DNA of 64,000 nt from Fibrobacterota bacterium (GCA_023459055.1 JAEWVR010000041.1:1-64000); one strand, 5' to 3'; counted from the first letter of the stretch, positions 8,755 to 18,688 are shown. Made by a program: numbers and translations. Notes: a model not told the origin generated them from the letters alone.

Positions 8755-10890
8755 TCACTCGGTAAGAAGCGTTGCAAGCCTTGAGTTTCGTTTTAATGCA
8801 CTGTCGTTTTTTATCGCGATCGACAAAGCCTTCGCAGTGCCTACAAGGATACACATTTTTTTTGCCCGTGTCACTGCAGTATAAATGAGATTTCGTTGAA
8901 GCATAATAAAATGTTGTGTTGATACCGGAATAATTACCGCTTTGAATTCACACCCCTGACTCTTATGAATGCTGATACAATATGCCGGCTGAAGTTCATC
9001 AAGATCTTTCAATTCATAGAGAATCCGTTTTTTATCGAATTCAACAACGAGTGATTCTTCGTGTGTAACATCAACAATTTTGCCAATATCACCATTAAAA
9101 ACTCCAAAATCATAATTATTCCTGATCTGCATCACCTTATCACCTAAAAAATAGGTTTTATTTCCTCTGGTAAGCTTATGCGGATTCTCATTAAGCCGCT
9201 GTTGCAGCAGTTCATTAAGATTTTCTGTTCCAAGCAGTCCGTTATGCATCGGTGCAAGCACCTGTATATCATCAACAGGATCGAATCCGTACCGTACAGG
9301 GAGACGTTCGCTCACAAGATTTAAAATTGTGTCAAGACATTCCTGGGGATCCTCGCGTACAAGCAGAAAACAATCATCACCTTGTGCATTTGTAAATACA
9401 GGCATCTGACCTCGAATAATTGCATGTGCATTTGTAACAATTGTGCTTGTTGCAGCCTGCCTGAATACGGTTGTAAGATTGACATGAGGAATCAGTCTGC
9501 TGGCAATACAATCGGCGAGTACATTTCCGGCTCCTACGGATGGCAACTGGTTACTGTCACCTACCAATATAATACACGTCCCATAATTTAAAGCCTTCAG
9601 TAAACTTTTCATAAGAAGCAGATCAATCATCGATACTTCATCGATAATTAGTATATCACATTCAAGACGATTTGATTCATTCTTTCCAAAAAGTAAACCG
9701 TTGTCTGATGGTTTATATTCGAGGAGTCTGTGTATTGTCTGTGCTTCACAACCGCTAAGCGTACCCATTCGCTGCGCTGCACGTCCTGTTGGTGCTGCGA
9801 GAAACACCTTTTTATTGATCGATTGAAAAAAACCGACAATAAGCTGTAGTGTTGTTGTTTTTCCGGTACCTGGTCCGCCAGTCAGAATAAACAACTGATT
9901 TGACACCGCCATCGCAAATGCATCAAACTGTCGCGGATCAGCCTCCCAATTATGTTGAAGTTTATAGGCGTTTATATACGATTCCATTTTATCCTGTGAA
10001 ACGATCTTTACTTTTTGACGGATACGCTGCTTGAGATCTGATGCGACAAACATCTCGGCATCATAATATTGAGGAAGATAAATACAGTCCCCGGCTTTAA
10101 TGAAAAGATTAGCCTCAAGCGCATGATCGATGGAAAAAACAACACACTCTTCCGTTACATCAAGAATTTCTACTGCCTTCTTTTTCAGATCACCATAAAT
10201 CTGATACACATGACCTTTACTGCATTCATCCTGCATGATATGAATCAAACCCGCCTTGATCCGTTTATATGAATCATGTGCAAATCCCATACGTTGGGCT
10301 ATCTGATCTGCTTTAATGAATCCGACCCCCCAAACATCCTCAACCAGTGAATACGGATTTTCGCAAATTTTTTTCTGAGCATCAGGTCCATATGCTTTGT
10401 AAATTTTCATTCCAAGATTAAGTGTAACCCCATACTCCTGTAAAAACATCATTAACGTACGAAGATGACGGTGGGCGCCCCAGGTGGTTTTAATTTTTTC
10501 ACTGTATTTTTTCCCGATTCCGGGAACTTGTTTCAGGCAATCAGGATTATTATCCAGAATATCAAGTGCCTTTTCACCAAATACCTTTACAATTGCCTTA
10601 GCCCGTGACGGGCCTATGTGAGGAATAATTCCTGAACCGAGAAACGCCTCAATACCTTCAGGTGTTGTCGGTCGTACGATTTCGTAACTTCTGATTTCAA
10701 ACTGACGTCCATACTTTTTATGAACAGTCCATTCCCCCTGACATAGAAGATTTTCACCTTTGTTAATTGACAAAAGCGTTCCAACACACGTTATGCGAAC
10801 ACCATTGGCAATATCCATATGCATAATGGTAAAGCCGTTGTCCTCATTATGGAATGTAATATCGTGAATGATACCGGTTATTTGAATCAT
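8755..10890 (-). CDS. recD2: RecD2-type ATP-dependent DNA helicase (superfamily 1B)
   Basis: A 711-residue 5'-3' DNA helicase of the RecD2/YrrC family, which acts outside RecBCD in recombination and repair. An N-terminal OB-like region (about 1-70) is followed by helix-hairpin-helix segments (about 85-200), then the helicase core: Walker A GGPGTGKTT at about 338-346, Walker B IIDEVSM at 415-421, GDSNQLPSVG (motif III), and C-terminal motifs ISIHKSQG and YTAVTRAK. All key residues are present and the length is normal for RecD2. It starts at an ATG at 10890. The gene stands alone between tRNA-Arg and a small ribosome-associated gene. Confidence 0.95.
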   Translation of the reverse strand: MIQITGIIHDITFHNEDNGFTIMHMDIANGVRITCVGTLLSINKGENLLCQGEWTVHKKYGRQFEIRSYEIVRPTTPEGIEAFLGSGIIPHIGPSRAKAIVKVFGEKALDILDNNPDCLKQVPGIGKKYSEKIKTTWGAHRHLRTLMMFLQEYGVTLNLGMKIYKAYGPDAQKKICENPYSLVEDVWGVGFIKADQIAQRMGFAHDSYKRIKAGLIHIMQDECSKGHVYQIYGDLKKKAVEILDVTEECVVFSIDHALEANLFIKAGDCIYLPQYYDAEMFVASDLKQRIRQKVKIVSQDKMESYINAYKLQHNWEADPRQFDAFAMAVSNQLFILTGGPGTGKTTTLQLIVGFFQSINKKVFLAAPTGRAAQRMGTLSGCEAQTIHRLLEYKPSDNGLLFGKNESNRLECDILIIDEVSMIDLLLMKSLLKALNYGTCIILVGDSNQLPSVGAGNVLADCIASRLIPHVNLTTVFRQAATSTIVTNAHAIIRGQMPVFTNAQGDDCFLLVREDPQECLDTILNLVSERLPVRYGFDPVDDIQVLAPMHNGLLGTENLNELLQQRLNENPHKLTRGNKTYFLGDKVMQIRNNYDFGVFNGDIGKIVDVTHEESLVVEFDKKRILYELKDLDELQPAYCISIHKSQGCEFKAVIIPVSTQHFIMLQRNLIYTAVTRAKKMCILVGTAKALSIAIKNDSALKRNSRLATLLTE

Positions 10891-10982
10891 ACAAACGTTA
10901 TCGCTGCCTGTAGTCCAGTATTAGTTACTACTTTCACAAAGCGTACATCACACTAATTGACAAATTGATAAAACGCAGATAT

Positions 10983-11006
10983 AAAAAAGGGTGGATCACT
11001 CCACCC
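10983..11006 (-). terminator. Rho-independent terminator after the COX24-domain gene
   Basis: Stem GGGTGGA/TCCACCC (10989-10995 with 11000-11006), 4-nt loop, followed on the reverse strand by six T. It lies 55 bp after the small AURKAIP1/COX24 gene. Confidence 0.85.
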
Positions 11007-11060
11007 AAAAACTTTGTGCATATCCTGCAACCATAGTAAAAGAAATAAACAGTTTACAAA

Positions 11061-11156
11061 CTATACTTTTCTTTTCTTATGTCTGTTCAGGCGCCGACGC
11101 TTTTTTCTTTTATGCCGATTAATCTTGGCTTTTCTTTTCTTTTTTACGCTGGACAT
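11061..11156 (-). CDS. AURKAIP1/COX24 domain-containing small basic protein
   Basis: A 31-residue, extremely Lys/Arg-rich protein (starts MSSVKKKRKAKINRHKRKKR), too short for usual ORF cut-offs. It matches the pattern of bacterial AURKAIP1/COX24-domain proteins, homologous to the mitochondrial small-subunit ribosomal protein mS38 tail, and resembles bTHX-like ribosomal peptides. It probably associates with the ribosome. A GGAACCCGGTTCG stretch lies upstream and a strong terminator downstream, so it forms its own short transcript. Assignment rests on composition and the INRHKRKKRRRLNRHKKR core. Confidence 0.85.
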   Translation of the reverse strand: MSSVKKKRKAKINRHKRKKRRRLNRHKKRKV

Positions 11157-11255
11157 CGAACCGGGTTCCTTTCAAAAATAGAAATTCCGTTATTTAGGAA
11201 TCACTAAATATGCATTTTGCCGCTACTGAGAGTCAAGGGACATTTAGCAAGGATT

Positions 11256-11291
11256 AAAAAAAGTATCGGGGCATAGCGGATATGCCCCGAT
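11256..11291 (-). terminator. Rho-independent terminator of the candidate ncRNA
   Basis: An 11-bp perfect stem (ATCGGGGCATA, 11265-11275 with 11281-11291) and 5-nt loop. On the reverse strand it is followed by seven T; the forward strand also has five T, so it may act both ways. Confidence 0.8.
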
Positions 11292-11460
11292 TTTTACCTA
11301 CATACCCATATCGTTCAGTGTTATGCTGCATACTGATACTATCTATTTGAACAGACATCAACATGCTCCTTGATAGGGCACGCATCAGGCTTTTGGGATA
11401 TCCTGATGCATGCTATATTAGATAGCAATCACTATGCCAACTAATATAATCCAGCATAAA
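11256..11460 (-). ncRNA. Candidate structured small RNA (6S-like architecture)
   Basis: No reading frame occupies this stretch, yet the reverse strand holds nested pairing: an 8-bp closing helix (11452-11459 with 11321-11328, TTATGCTG/CAGCATAA), a hairpin with 8-bp TATATTAG/CTAATATA arms (11441-11448 and 11414-11421), an immediately adjacent 12-bp hairpin (11402-11413 with 11378-11389, one wobble pair) and a strong terminator. The roughly 200-nt size, end-to-end closure and own terminator resemble 6S RNA, but I cannot run a covariance model, so the family is a guess. The alternative is a long 3' untranslated region of rlpA. Confidence 0.4.
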
Positions 11461-11730
11461 CGGGTAGAAATATCAGACGCGCAATCATCATGTTGTTGCT
11501 AATTACATATATAGTGTTGATTTTGAACATCTTAAGAATTTATACCATTCTATACCAGCGTCAGGATACATAAGAGTTACTTAAATAACATTCCCAAAAA
11601 AGGAATTTGTGAAATTGCAAAAACGCGACTTTCGTCACGTTGTGTCGCAACAATGCGATTGTTCCCGGTTTTATAGTAATCCCGTTAGAATAGTAATTGT
11701 CAGAATTTTGGATAGCGTATACTGGCGTAT
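11296..11730. other. Intergenic stretch between ncRNA terminator and rlpA
   Basis: About 430 bp. The left half holds the body of the candidate structured RNA. The right half (11465-11730) shows no gene; the forward frame there is antisense to rlpA. Confidence 0.4.
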
Positions 11731-12294
11731 TTATTTAACTTCAATTGTTTCAATCGTGACTTTCATAATCCCACGAGTAACAAGGTCGATCTCCTTTGCC
11801 GCTGCTTTTGAAAGATCAATCACACGATTCCTGCTAAACGGTCCCCGGTCATTTATCCTTACAACAACAGATTTTTTATTCGAAAGTGCAGTAACTCTAA
11901 CTAACGAATTATGCGGCAGTGTCCGATGTGCAGCGGTATATAGTTTCCTGTTGTATCGTTCACCGAAAGCAGTCTTGCGTCCCTGGAACTTATCAGCATA
12001 ATAGGTTGCAATTCCCTGCTGGTAAAAAGTATAGATCGTATCGTTACCAGTGCGTATGGTTGATTCTGTATCTACAATTGTACCCCCATAATTTAAATCT
12101 ACCGTATCCTTTACAATTTTTTCAGATATCGGCTCCGATATAACAGGAGACGTTTTCTCAATAACCTGCTTTGTTTTCTGCTGGGGAATAACTTGTGTAT
12201 TTTTGTTATAACGCGGTGATGATGAACATGCAAGTAATAGTGCGGTAACTGCAATAAGAATGACGTTTCTTGCTATTAAATAAAAACAGATCAT
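11731..12294 (-). CDS. rlpA: RlpA family lipoprotein (septal ring lytic transglycosylase-like)
   Basis: A 187-residue outer-membrane lipoprotein candidate. The N-terminus is a lipoprotein signal with lipobox LLAC (Cys23). The C-terminal ~95 residues form a double-psi beta-barrel with family motifs GIATYYADKFQGRKTAFGE, AAHRTLPHNSLVRV and INDRGPF, including the catalytic-type Asp. RlpA cleaves denuded glycan strands at division sites or acts structurally there. No SPOR domain is present, so septal targeting must differ from that in E. coli. Ribosome site is weak (GATAGGATG region). Confidence 0.9.
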   Translation of the reverse strand: MICFYLIARNVILIAVTALLLACSSSPRYNKNTQVIPQQKTKQVIEKTSPVISEPISEKIVKDTVDLNYGGTIVDTESTIRTGNDTIYTFYQQGIATYYADKFQGRKTAFGERYNRKLYTAAHRTLPHNSLVRVTALSNKKSVVVRINDRGPFSRNRVIDLSKAAAKEIDLVTRGIMKVTIETIEVK

Positions 12295-12430
12295 CCTATC
12301 AACCTTCTTTGTTTTACCAAACTAGCTACCGCGGTTGGCGTGGATGCAAAATTGTCAATTACACTATCACCATGGCACCCCGCTGTACCATCTTATCGTA
12401 CATCAACAGGGCAGATGGTGACAAGTATAA

Positions 12431-12922
12431 TTATTTTAATTTATTAACTTCCTTTGTCAACAAACCGACATGAAAGAGCTCTTCAAGTACCAGTTTGTCA
12501 ACATCTGACTTCCCGAGTACATCAGGTACAATAGCTTTCATTGAAGAGTAAAACACGACAGATTCTTTCTCAAAAGCCAGTGCTTTCTCCAATATTTCCA
12601 CCGCTGATTTACACGATGAAACGTCAGTAGCTATATTGCTGCCTTTTACAAACACAGTATTATCAGCTACAGATTTGAGATAAAGGTGGATATTATTTTC
12701 AGGATCATAAACATTCTCATTTTTAATTGCGGCAGATAATTTTGATCTGAAATCTTCAAACAGTATTATATGACGACTTTCCCAGCCTGCAAGCTCCGTA
12801 AACAATTTCTTCAAGTCAGCATCAACACTTTTCTCTGCAGCAGCAAGATAAAACTCCCGTCCGTTTTTCTCAATCTGTATACCTATTCTGAAAATTTCAT
12901 CTGCATTAAACAATTGTGACAT
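12431..12922 (-). CDS. Ferritin-like/rubrerythrin-domain protein
   Basis: A 163-residue four-helix protein. Diiron-type ligands are seen: Glu in IEKNGREFY, ExxH in WESRHI, Glu in FEKESVVFY and ExxH in LEELFHVGLL. Such proteins oxidise ferrous iron or reduce peroxide in anaerobes. The rubredoxin-like C-terminal domain of true rubrerythrin is absent. I use the ATG at 12922, preceded by GGGAAGA, rather than the start six codons upstream. It lies 57 bp after ino1 on the same strand and may be co-transcribed. Confidence 0.85.
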   Translation of the reverse strand: MSQLFNADEIFRIGIQIEKNGREFYLAAAEKSVDADLKKLFTELAGWESRHIILFEDFRSKLSAAIKNENVYDPENNIHLYLKSVADNTVFVKGSNIATDVSSCKSAVEILEKALAFEKESVVFYSSMKAIVPDVLGKSDVDKLVLEELFHVGLLTKEVNKLK

Positions 12923-12979
12923 AGTTATTCTTCCCTTCAAAAATATCCTTAACCCCGTTGCTCATCATTTGCAACTTTT

Positions 12980-14095
12980 TCATGCGCTCATTTCAATTTT
13001 ACTATACTGACATATGAACTCTTCGGTTTTTCTGTAACATTCATCATCAGGAAACTGTTTTGCCGGATGTTTACAGAAATACGATGATGGTCCATAAAGA
13101 ACACCCCCGATACCTGCATCAAGTGCAAGTTTACAGCACCGTATTGCATCAATTGCAACGCCGGCACTATTGGGTGAATCCTCAACAGAGAGCCGCAACT
13201 CAAGATTCATGGGAACATCCCCAAACATTTTTCCTTCCATTCGAATAAAGCAGATTTTCTGGTCATCCTGCCAGGGAACATAATCTGATGGTCCCACATG
13301 AATATTTCTATCTGACAACCGTTCTGCAGCCACAGACTGTACGGCCTCGGTTTTTGACACTTTCTTCGAACTGAGTCGATTTCTGTTGAGCATATTGAGA
13401 AAATCAGTATTTCCTCCGGTGTTAAGCTGATATGTCCGTTCGAGTTTTACACCCCGCCGTTTGAAAAGATCAACCAGTGTACGATGCGTAATTGTGGCCC
13501 CGATCTGCGCCTTGATATCATCACCGATAACCGGTATATTTTTATCAGCGAATTTCTTTGCCCACTCCGGATTACTAGCAATAAAAACAGGCATATTATT
13601 TATAAATGCAATACCTGTATCAAGGGCACACTGAGCATAAAACTTCGTTGCCTCTTCAGAACCTACCGGAAGATAATTTAGGAGTATTTCAGCACCGGAC
13701 TGTTTTAATATGTTAACAATCTGTTCCTTTGATGGTTCCGGTGATGAACTCAACAAAAATGTGTACTCATCATCATAGTTTTTCATATGCTCTGAAATAC
13801 CATCAAGTACCTTACCCATGGATACTTTCACCCCGGTCACCGGTATATCATTACAGAAAACCTCCGTGCAGTTTGGTCGTGCAAATATTGCCTTTGAGAC
13901 ATCTGTTCCGACCTTTCTTTTGTCAATGTCAAAAGCAGCGACGACTTCAATATCCGATGGCGAAAAGCCTCCGATTTCCCAGTGCATCAATCCTATCGCA
14001 TCATCAGGATTCTTGTCACGATAATAATGAATCCCCTGTATCAGTGAACTTGCACAGTTTCCGACACCAACAACTGCTATTTTAATCTTATCCAT
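12980..14095 (-). CDS. ino1: Inositol-3-phosphate synthase (myo-inositol-1-phosphate synthase)
   Basis: About 371 residues; NAD-dependent conversion of glucose 6-phosphate to inositol phosphate, feeding inositol lipids or compatible solutes. The Rossmann start GVGNCASSLIQG is followed by the catalytic-domain segments typical of the short archaeal/actinobacterial type: TGIAFINNMPVFIASNPEWA, PVIGDDIKAQIGAT and LNTGGNTDFLNM. All are intact. A strong GGGAGG lies upstream; ATG at 14095 is chosen, but a TTG at 14101 sits closer to the ribosome site and could be used. The protein ends in a basic/acidic tail KIEMSA. Confidence 0.93.
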   Translation of the reverse strand: MDKIKIAVVGVGNCASSLIQGIHYYRDKNPDDAIGLMHWEIGGFSPSDIEVVAAFDIDKRKVGTDVSKAIFARPNCTEVFCNDIPVTGVKVSMGKVLDGISEHMKNYDDEYTFLLSSSPEPSKEQIVNILKQSGAEILLNYLPVGSEEATKFYAQCALDTGIAFINNMPVFIASNPEWAKKFADKNIPVIGDDIKAQIGATITHRTLVDLFKRRGVKLERTYQLNTGGNTDFLNMLNRNRLSSKKVSKTEAVQSVAAERLSDRNIHVGPSDYVPWQDDQKICFIRMEGKMFGDVPMNLELRLSVEDSPNSAGVAIDAIRCCKLALDAGIGGVLYGPSSYFCKHPAKQFPDDECYRKTEEFICQYSKIEMSA

Positions 14096-14343
14096 TATCA
14101 ATTAACCTCCCTTAACAGAATATTTGCAATTTTTTGACTATCAATAATTTAAATAAATCCAAGTCATCCGGTAATTAAATTAAACCGGTTCCACATGATC
14201 TTGCAGCTATTCATACTTACTGATTTTTAATCATCAACGCATTCAATGCATGAACACCTGCATCACTACCTGATCCCGTTTCGTAATGAAATCGGAACAA
14301 CTATACAAGATCAGATTAAGAATCTGTCAGCAACAAACACCTA

Positions 14344-15306
14344 TCAATAGGGGTATGGATTTGACAAGCGAACAACCCCGTTCTCCATTGCAAACCACAG
14401 ATTACCTCCGGCATCTCTTAACATATCGTTCACCTGATTAGCAGGGATACCAAGCTGTTTTGGATCAGATATCCATTCTTCTCCATTGAATTTCATGATT
14501 CCTGATGCAGACCCGAACCAGACGCGGCTATGCGTGTCAACCATAATACTTGACAATTCAGTCTGAATATCCATGTACGTTTTCCATGTCGCACCATCAA
14601 AGCTGTTGACATCCTTTTCGCCGACTGCAGCCCAGATCATGTTTGTTTTCGGATCAACAGCAAGCGCTTTCACATCATTCCAGCTCATTCCTTTTTTCAT
14701 ATTATGAATCGTAAATGATCCACCCGCGTACACACTGATACCCTTATCAGAACCAATCCAGATTGCTCCATTATTGTCAACAATCATTGCCGTAGCCTTA
14801 TCACTCGCAAGCCCATCAGCACTTTTATAAACTTTCCAGGCATCATTCTGAAATACTCCGACACCATTATCTGTACCTACCCATACACTACCATCTTTGC
14901 CGACAACAATTGCATTGACACTATTGTCAGGAAGTACACTCTCGGCAGTATAATTTGTAAACGTTGTACCGCTCCTGACCGCAATTCCATTTTTTCCACC
15001 AACCCAGATCTTTCCAGTCTGATCAACAGCAATACAGGTAAGATCGGTTGCAGGAATGCTTCCGAGTTTTGAATATTTGGCAATTTCAGATTTTTTCAGA
15101 CTTGACGAAACAAGGTTCTCGTTTGTAATATACCAGAGATAATCTTTTTGTAAAGTAAATGTGCTTACCGGTGCCCCTGATGCAAACACTTTCCACTCTG
15201 TCGGTTTTTCATAAACTATGGAATCAGCAATACTCTTTTTTTCTGCTGCGTTGATTGTTATCGCAAGAGCAAAACAGGCTCCGGCAATCAAACAATGTCG
15301 TATCAT
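14344..15306 (-). CDS. Secreted two-component-regulator-propeller repeat protein
   Basis: A 320-residue protein with a signal peptide (about 1-20, ending INAA) and repeated Reg_prop-type blades: LTCIAVDQTGKIWVGG, VNAIVVGKDGSVWVGT, ATAMIVDNNGAIWIGS, SSIMVDTHSRVWFGS and VNDMLRDAGGNLWFAM. This gives a seven-bladed beta-propeller as seen in the sensor part of hybrid two-component systems, but here with no kinase or membrane segment. It therefore stands as a periplasmic or secreted propeller of unknown ligand. It is the last of a leftward gene group after the Slt gene. Confidence 0.85.
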   Translation of the reverse strand: MIRHCLIAGACFALAITINAAEKKSIADSIVYEKPTEWKVFASGAPVSTFTLQKDYLWYITNENLVSSSLKKSEIAKYSKLGSIPATDLTCIAVDQTGKIWVGGKNGIAVRSGTTFTNYTAESVLPDNSVNAIVVGKDGSVWVGTDNGVGVFQNDAWKVYKSADGLASDKATAMIVDNNGAIWIGSDKGISVYAGGSFTIHNMKKGMSWNDVKALAVDPKTNMIWAAVGEKDVNSFDGATWKTYMDIQTELSSIMVDTHSRVWFGSASGIMKFNGEEWISDPKQLGIPANQVNDMLRDAGGNLWFAMENGVVRLSNPYPY

Positions 15307-15427
15307 AGAAAAACTCCTTTATATTTTAGTAAAGCAATACATTGTTATGTTCTTATGTAATCTTTTACTTTATGATGAATTATACGCATTTTACATCTGG
15401 CATGCCATGTAGTGTTGCAGTTACCCA

Positions 15428-17695
15428 TTAATGATCATCTGCAAGTTCTGCATTTTTTCCCCTTTTGCCTTTGCGATTTGACGGAATTGTGTCATTTGAT
15501 CCGAAAATATATTGCGGATGCATTGATAGCATGCGATATGTCCAGTAATTTGATAACACTTTTTTTACATAGGTTCTTGTTTCTGTAAACTCAATATCTT
15601 CAACAAAAAGATCAAAATCGTCATCCTTATTTTTTTCATACCATCGTTTAGCATTGTGTGGCCCACCGTTGTACCCGCCAAGTACAAGGACAAGATTGCC
15701 ATCAAATTGATCAAGAAGCGCTCGGAGGTACCGTGTCCCCCAGCGGATATTTGTGTTAGGCTTGTAGAGTGAATCCATCGTATATGATTCATTAAGCCAT
15801 TTTGCTATCTCTTTACCCGTATAGGGCATTATCTGCATCAACCCGACAGCTCCCGCTGGAGATACAATTGATGGATTAAAGATGCTTTCCTGGCGAATCA
15901 CTGAACTTACAAGAAACGGATCAACCTCATAGATGCCGCTTTCCCGTTTAATTATATCCGCATAGAATGTCGGATAAAACAATTTGTAAATTAAAAATGG
16001 AAGATTATTCCTGTTTTCCTGAGGAATTCTCCAGGTCAGACGTCGTGCGACACGAAATGCCTGCATGCTGGCATCATACTTCTGATAACTAAGTGAAAGT
16101 CTGAATTGCAATGATAGATTTCCCGGAAAAGACTGTTCAATCTGGTCAAGAAAAAAATCCGACTCTTTTGCCCGTCCTGTCATAAGCAGAATCAGTCCCC
16201 GGTAAAGTGATAGTGAATCAGCACTGTTTAAAGGCTTTTTTGCACTTGATGGAGAGATTGAATCAAGCCAGGCAAGGGTTCGTAATGTATCAGATAATGT
16301 ATCAATTGTGTATTCAGTAGTATCACCAAGTAAACTCAACAATTGACGTGAACGGTTTGCATAAAAATCATATGGTTCAATTTTTGCCACAGTGGAAAAT
16401 ATAGCTGCTGCCGAATCTGTTTTTTCTACAGAAAGAAGAGATTTCGCCTTCCAGAATTGTGCTGCGATGGCAAATGTGGATGATGGAAATTTTTTTGTAA
16501 ACAGATCAAGAACGACTATCGCAGAGTCATACTTTTCTCTTTTATAAAAACACAATGCCCGCCTCAGATACGATTCCTCCACCCGCTGCCCATCCTTGAA
16601 TGTGAGGTAGATTTTCTGGTAGTATATTCCCGCCTGTATATATTTATCAAGAAACTCATTACGCCATGCGAGCAACCAGAGTATTTCCTTTGTTTTTGGA
16701 TGATTTGGAAACATTTTCACGTGCTTGTCATACCATTTTGATGCCTCAGCATCATTGTCGGCCTTTCGATACGCACGCGCAATGGTCATCAGAAGGTCAG
16801 AGTCTGCACCATACTTTTTTTCGTATGCTTTAAACAGTGCAATTGCTTTTGTAAATTTTTCGGTTGCATATACCAGCCGGGCTTCAAAGTAGTCAGCTGT
16901 TTTTTCAGGAACTGCAGTCTTAAAATCAGGCCGGGCTTTTGCCTTTTCTATAAAAAATGTCGCAGCTGCATATTCACGGTTTGAAAAAGCTGCCTGAGAC
17001 ATTGTAAAGAGCGTTGATGTTGTAAAAGCGGAATCGGGAAAACCAGTTTTTGATAAACGTTCCAGTACATTACCAAACTCAGGATCTTTATCAACCGCAG
17101 CAATCAACATAGAGTCAAGTACACTCCAGGCACAGGCATCCATCAGCGAATCAAGTTTCATTGCGAGATCCTGAGCCTGTGTTTTTATCTGCGGGCGAAG
17201 CCATTTCTGAAATTCCTCAAGCCAGATACCGGGAGGAAGACTGGTTGAATCTTTATTATAAAGGATATTGATTTTTGTAATAATGTGGTCTCTATACTTC
17301 TGCGGTACTGAACCATTGCATGCAACTCTGTAGGCATTTAAAGCATTTTGATTATCACCCATTTTGTGTTGAATATCACCAATCAATTCATAGGCAAACG
17401 GTGCAAGTGCAGTACTCTTATCCGCTGTTTGTCGCAGATTGTTAATTGCTTTACTCTCATTATCAAGCATCGCATAAAAAAGACCTGTTTTATACAACCT
17501 TAATGCAGTGTCTTTATAACTTTTAAATTTGTGAATCTGGTCAAGAGCTTTTTTATAGTCACCTTTTCTAAACTGATCAATACCGGCAGTCTCAATATCC
17601 AGTACAGCAGTAGACTGAACAACAAGTGTATCTGCGTAACTTCCACTTAAAAAGGCTGCTATCATTAGTACAACTATTTTAATTAATCGATTCAC
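15428..17695 (-). CDS. Soluble lytic murein transglycosylase-like protein with TPR-rich N-terminus
   Basis: About 755 residues. A signal peptide (NRLIKIVVLMIAAFLSG, cleavage after SYA) is followed by ~500 residues of tetratricopeptide-like helices and a C-terminal SLT domain. The catalytic Glu is in VIRQESIFNP; AGAVGLMQIMP and LGGYNGGPHNAKRWY are the other hallmark motifs. It would cleave glycan strands with 1,6-anhydro product in the periplasm. I place the start at GTG 17695 because it fits the signal peptide and has AGGA upstream; TTG 17740 is an alternative. It follows the fabG-like gene closely (co-transcription likely). Confidence 0.92.
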   Translation of the reverse strand: MNRLIKIVVLMIAAFLSGSYADTLVVQSTAVLDIETAGIDQFRKGDYKKALDQIHKFKSYKDTALRLYKTGLFYAMLDNESKAINNLRQTADKSTALAPFAYELIGDIQHKMGDNQNALNAYRVACNGSVPQKYRDHIITKINILYNKDSTSLPPGIWLEEFQKWLRPQIKTQAQDLAMKLDSLMDACAWSVLDSMLIAAVDKDPEFGNVLERLSKTGFPDSAFTTSTLFTMSQAAFSNREYAAATFFIEKAKARPDFKTAVPEKTADYFEARLVYATEKFTKAIALFKAYEKKYGADSDLLMTIARAYRKADNDAEASKWYDKHVKMFPNHPKTKEILWLLAWRNEFLDKYIQAGIYYQKIYLTFKDGQRVEESYLRRALCFYKREKYDSAIVVLDLFTKKFPSSTFAIAAQFWKAKSLLSVEKTDSAAAIFSTVAKIEPYDFYANRSRQLLSLLGDTTEYTIDTLSDTLRTLAWLDSISPSSAKKPLNSADSLSLYRGLILLMTGRAKESDFFLDQIEQSFPGNLSLQFRLSLSYQKYDASMQAFRVARRLTWRIPQENRNNLPFLIYKLFYPTFYADIIKRESGIYEVDPFLVSSVIRQESIFNPSIVSPAGAVGLMQIMPYTGKEIAKWLNESYTMDSLYKPNTNIRWGTRYLRALLDQFDGNLVLVLGGYNGGPHNAKRWYEKNKDDDFDLFVEDIEFTETRTYVKKVLSNYWTYRMLSMHPQYIFGSNDTIPSNRKGKRGKNAELADDH

Positions 17696-17742
17696 AACTG
17701 TATTTCCTGCTATCACATCTGCTAATTCGTTTTTTATCAACT

Positions 17743-18471
17743 CTACATGTATATGCCACCATTAATACCAACAACCTGACCGGTTACATAGCTTGCATCA
17801 TCAGAAAGCAAAAACGCAATCACTGATGCCACTTCAGATGCCTTTCCGAACCGGTGCATAGGAATACGTGCTGCTGTTTCTTTATTATTTAAATCTTCTG
17901 TCATTTCTGTTTCAATGAAACCCGGAGTTACTGCATTTACAAGTACATTTCTCTTTGCACACTCCTGAGCAAGAGCTTTTGTTGCCCCGATCAGTGCTGC
18001 CTTTGTGGCACTATAATGTACCTGTCCCGGTACCCCACTCTGGCCCGACGTTGATGAAACCACAACAATTCTTCCATACCGCTCAAGAAGCATCTGCTTT
18101 ACTACCGGCTTGACTACCGCATGAAAACTGCGAAGATTTGTATCTATCACATGATCCCAGCTATCCTCACTCATGAAAATCAAAAGTTCATCTTTTCGAA
18201 TCCCGGCACTGAATACCAATGACGATATTTTATAATTCTTAAGCAGTTTTTCAACAGATTCCGATACATTCACACTATTGGTGATATCAAACATACACAA
18301 CTCGGCACTGCCTCCCGAGGCAATTACTTCGTTTAACGTTTTTGTGGCCTCATCTGTATTACTCCTGTAATTAATAATAACATGATATCCCTCAGACCCA
18401 AGCCGGACGCAAACGGCTCTTCCAATACCCCTTCCTCCACCAATCACGAGTGCCGTTTTACTGCTATTCAA
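17743..18471 (-). CDS. 3-oxoacyl-ACP reductase-type short-chain dehydrogenase (FabG-like)
   Basis: About 242 residues of the SDR superfamily. NAD(P)-binding GGGRGIGRA, NAG-equivalent FSAGIRKDE, catalytic Ser (VVVSSTSGQSG), Tyr-x-x-x-Lys (HYSATKAAL), PGFIETEMT and the C-terminal ASYVTGQVVGINGGIYM are all intact. It would reduce 3-oxoacyl-ACP in fatty-acid elongation; a specialised ketoreductase is possible because no fab neighbours are present. The start is probably TTG at 18471, seven bases after AGAGGAG; the longer frame from 18498 has no ribosome site. Confidence 0.88.
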   Translation of the reverse strand: MNSSKTALVIGGGRGIGRAVCVRLGSEGYHVIINYRSNTDEATKTLNEVIASGGSAELCMFDITNSVNVSESVEKLLKNYKISSLVFSAGIRKDELLIFMSEDSWDHVIDTNLRSFHAVVKPVVKQMLLERYGRIVVVSSTSGQSGVPGQVHYSATKAALIGATKALAQECAKRNVLVNAVTPGFIETEMTEDLNNKETAARIPMHRFGKASEVASVIAFLLSDDASYVTGQVVGINGGIYM

Positions 18472-18688
18472 CTGAGATCTCCTCTTCAATGTTTGCAAAT
18501 AAACTGTCTTAAACTTTTAAAATTGGTTCATGGCTACCCTATATATCAACTATATCTATACATTAGGCATACATTTTAACAAAATTTTTAAAAAAAGAGG
18601 AGATTTCGCTGTTTTTATCTGGAAAATTCCCAAACTTATAGACTTTTTTCAGACTGTAATGATAAGATTGTCAAGAGAAGGTAATTGT

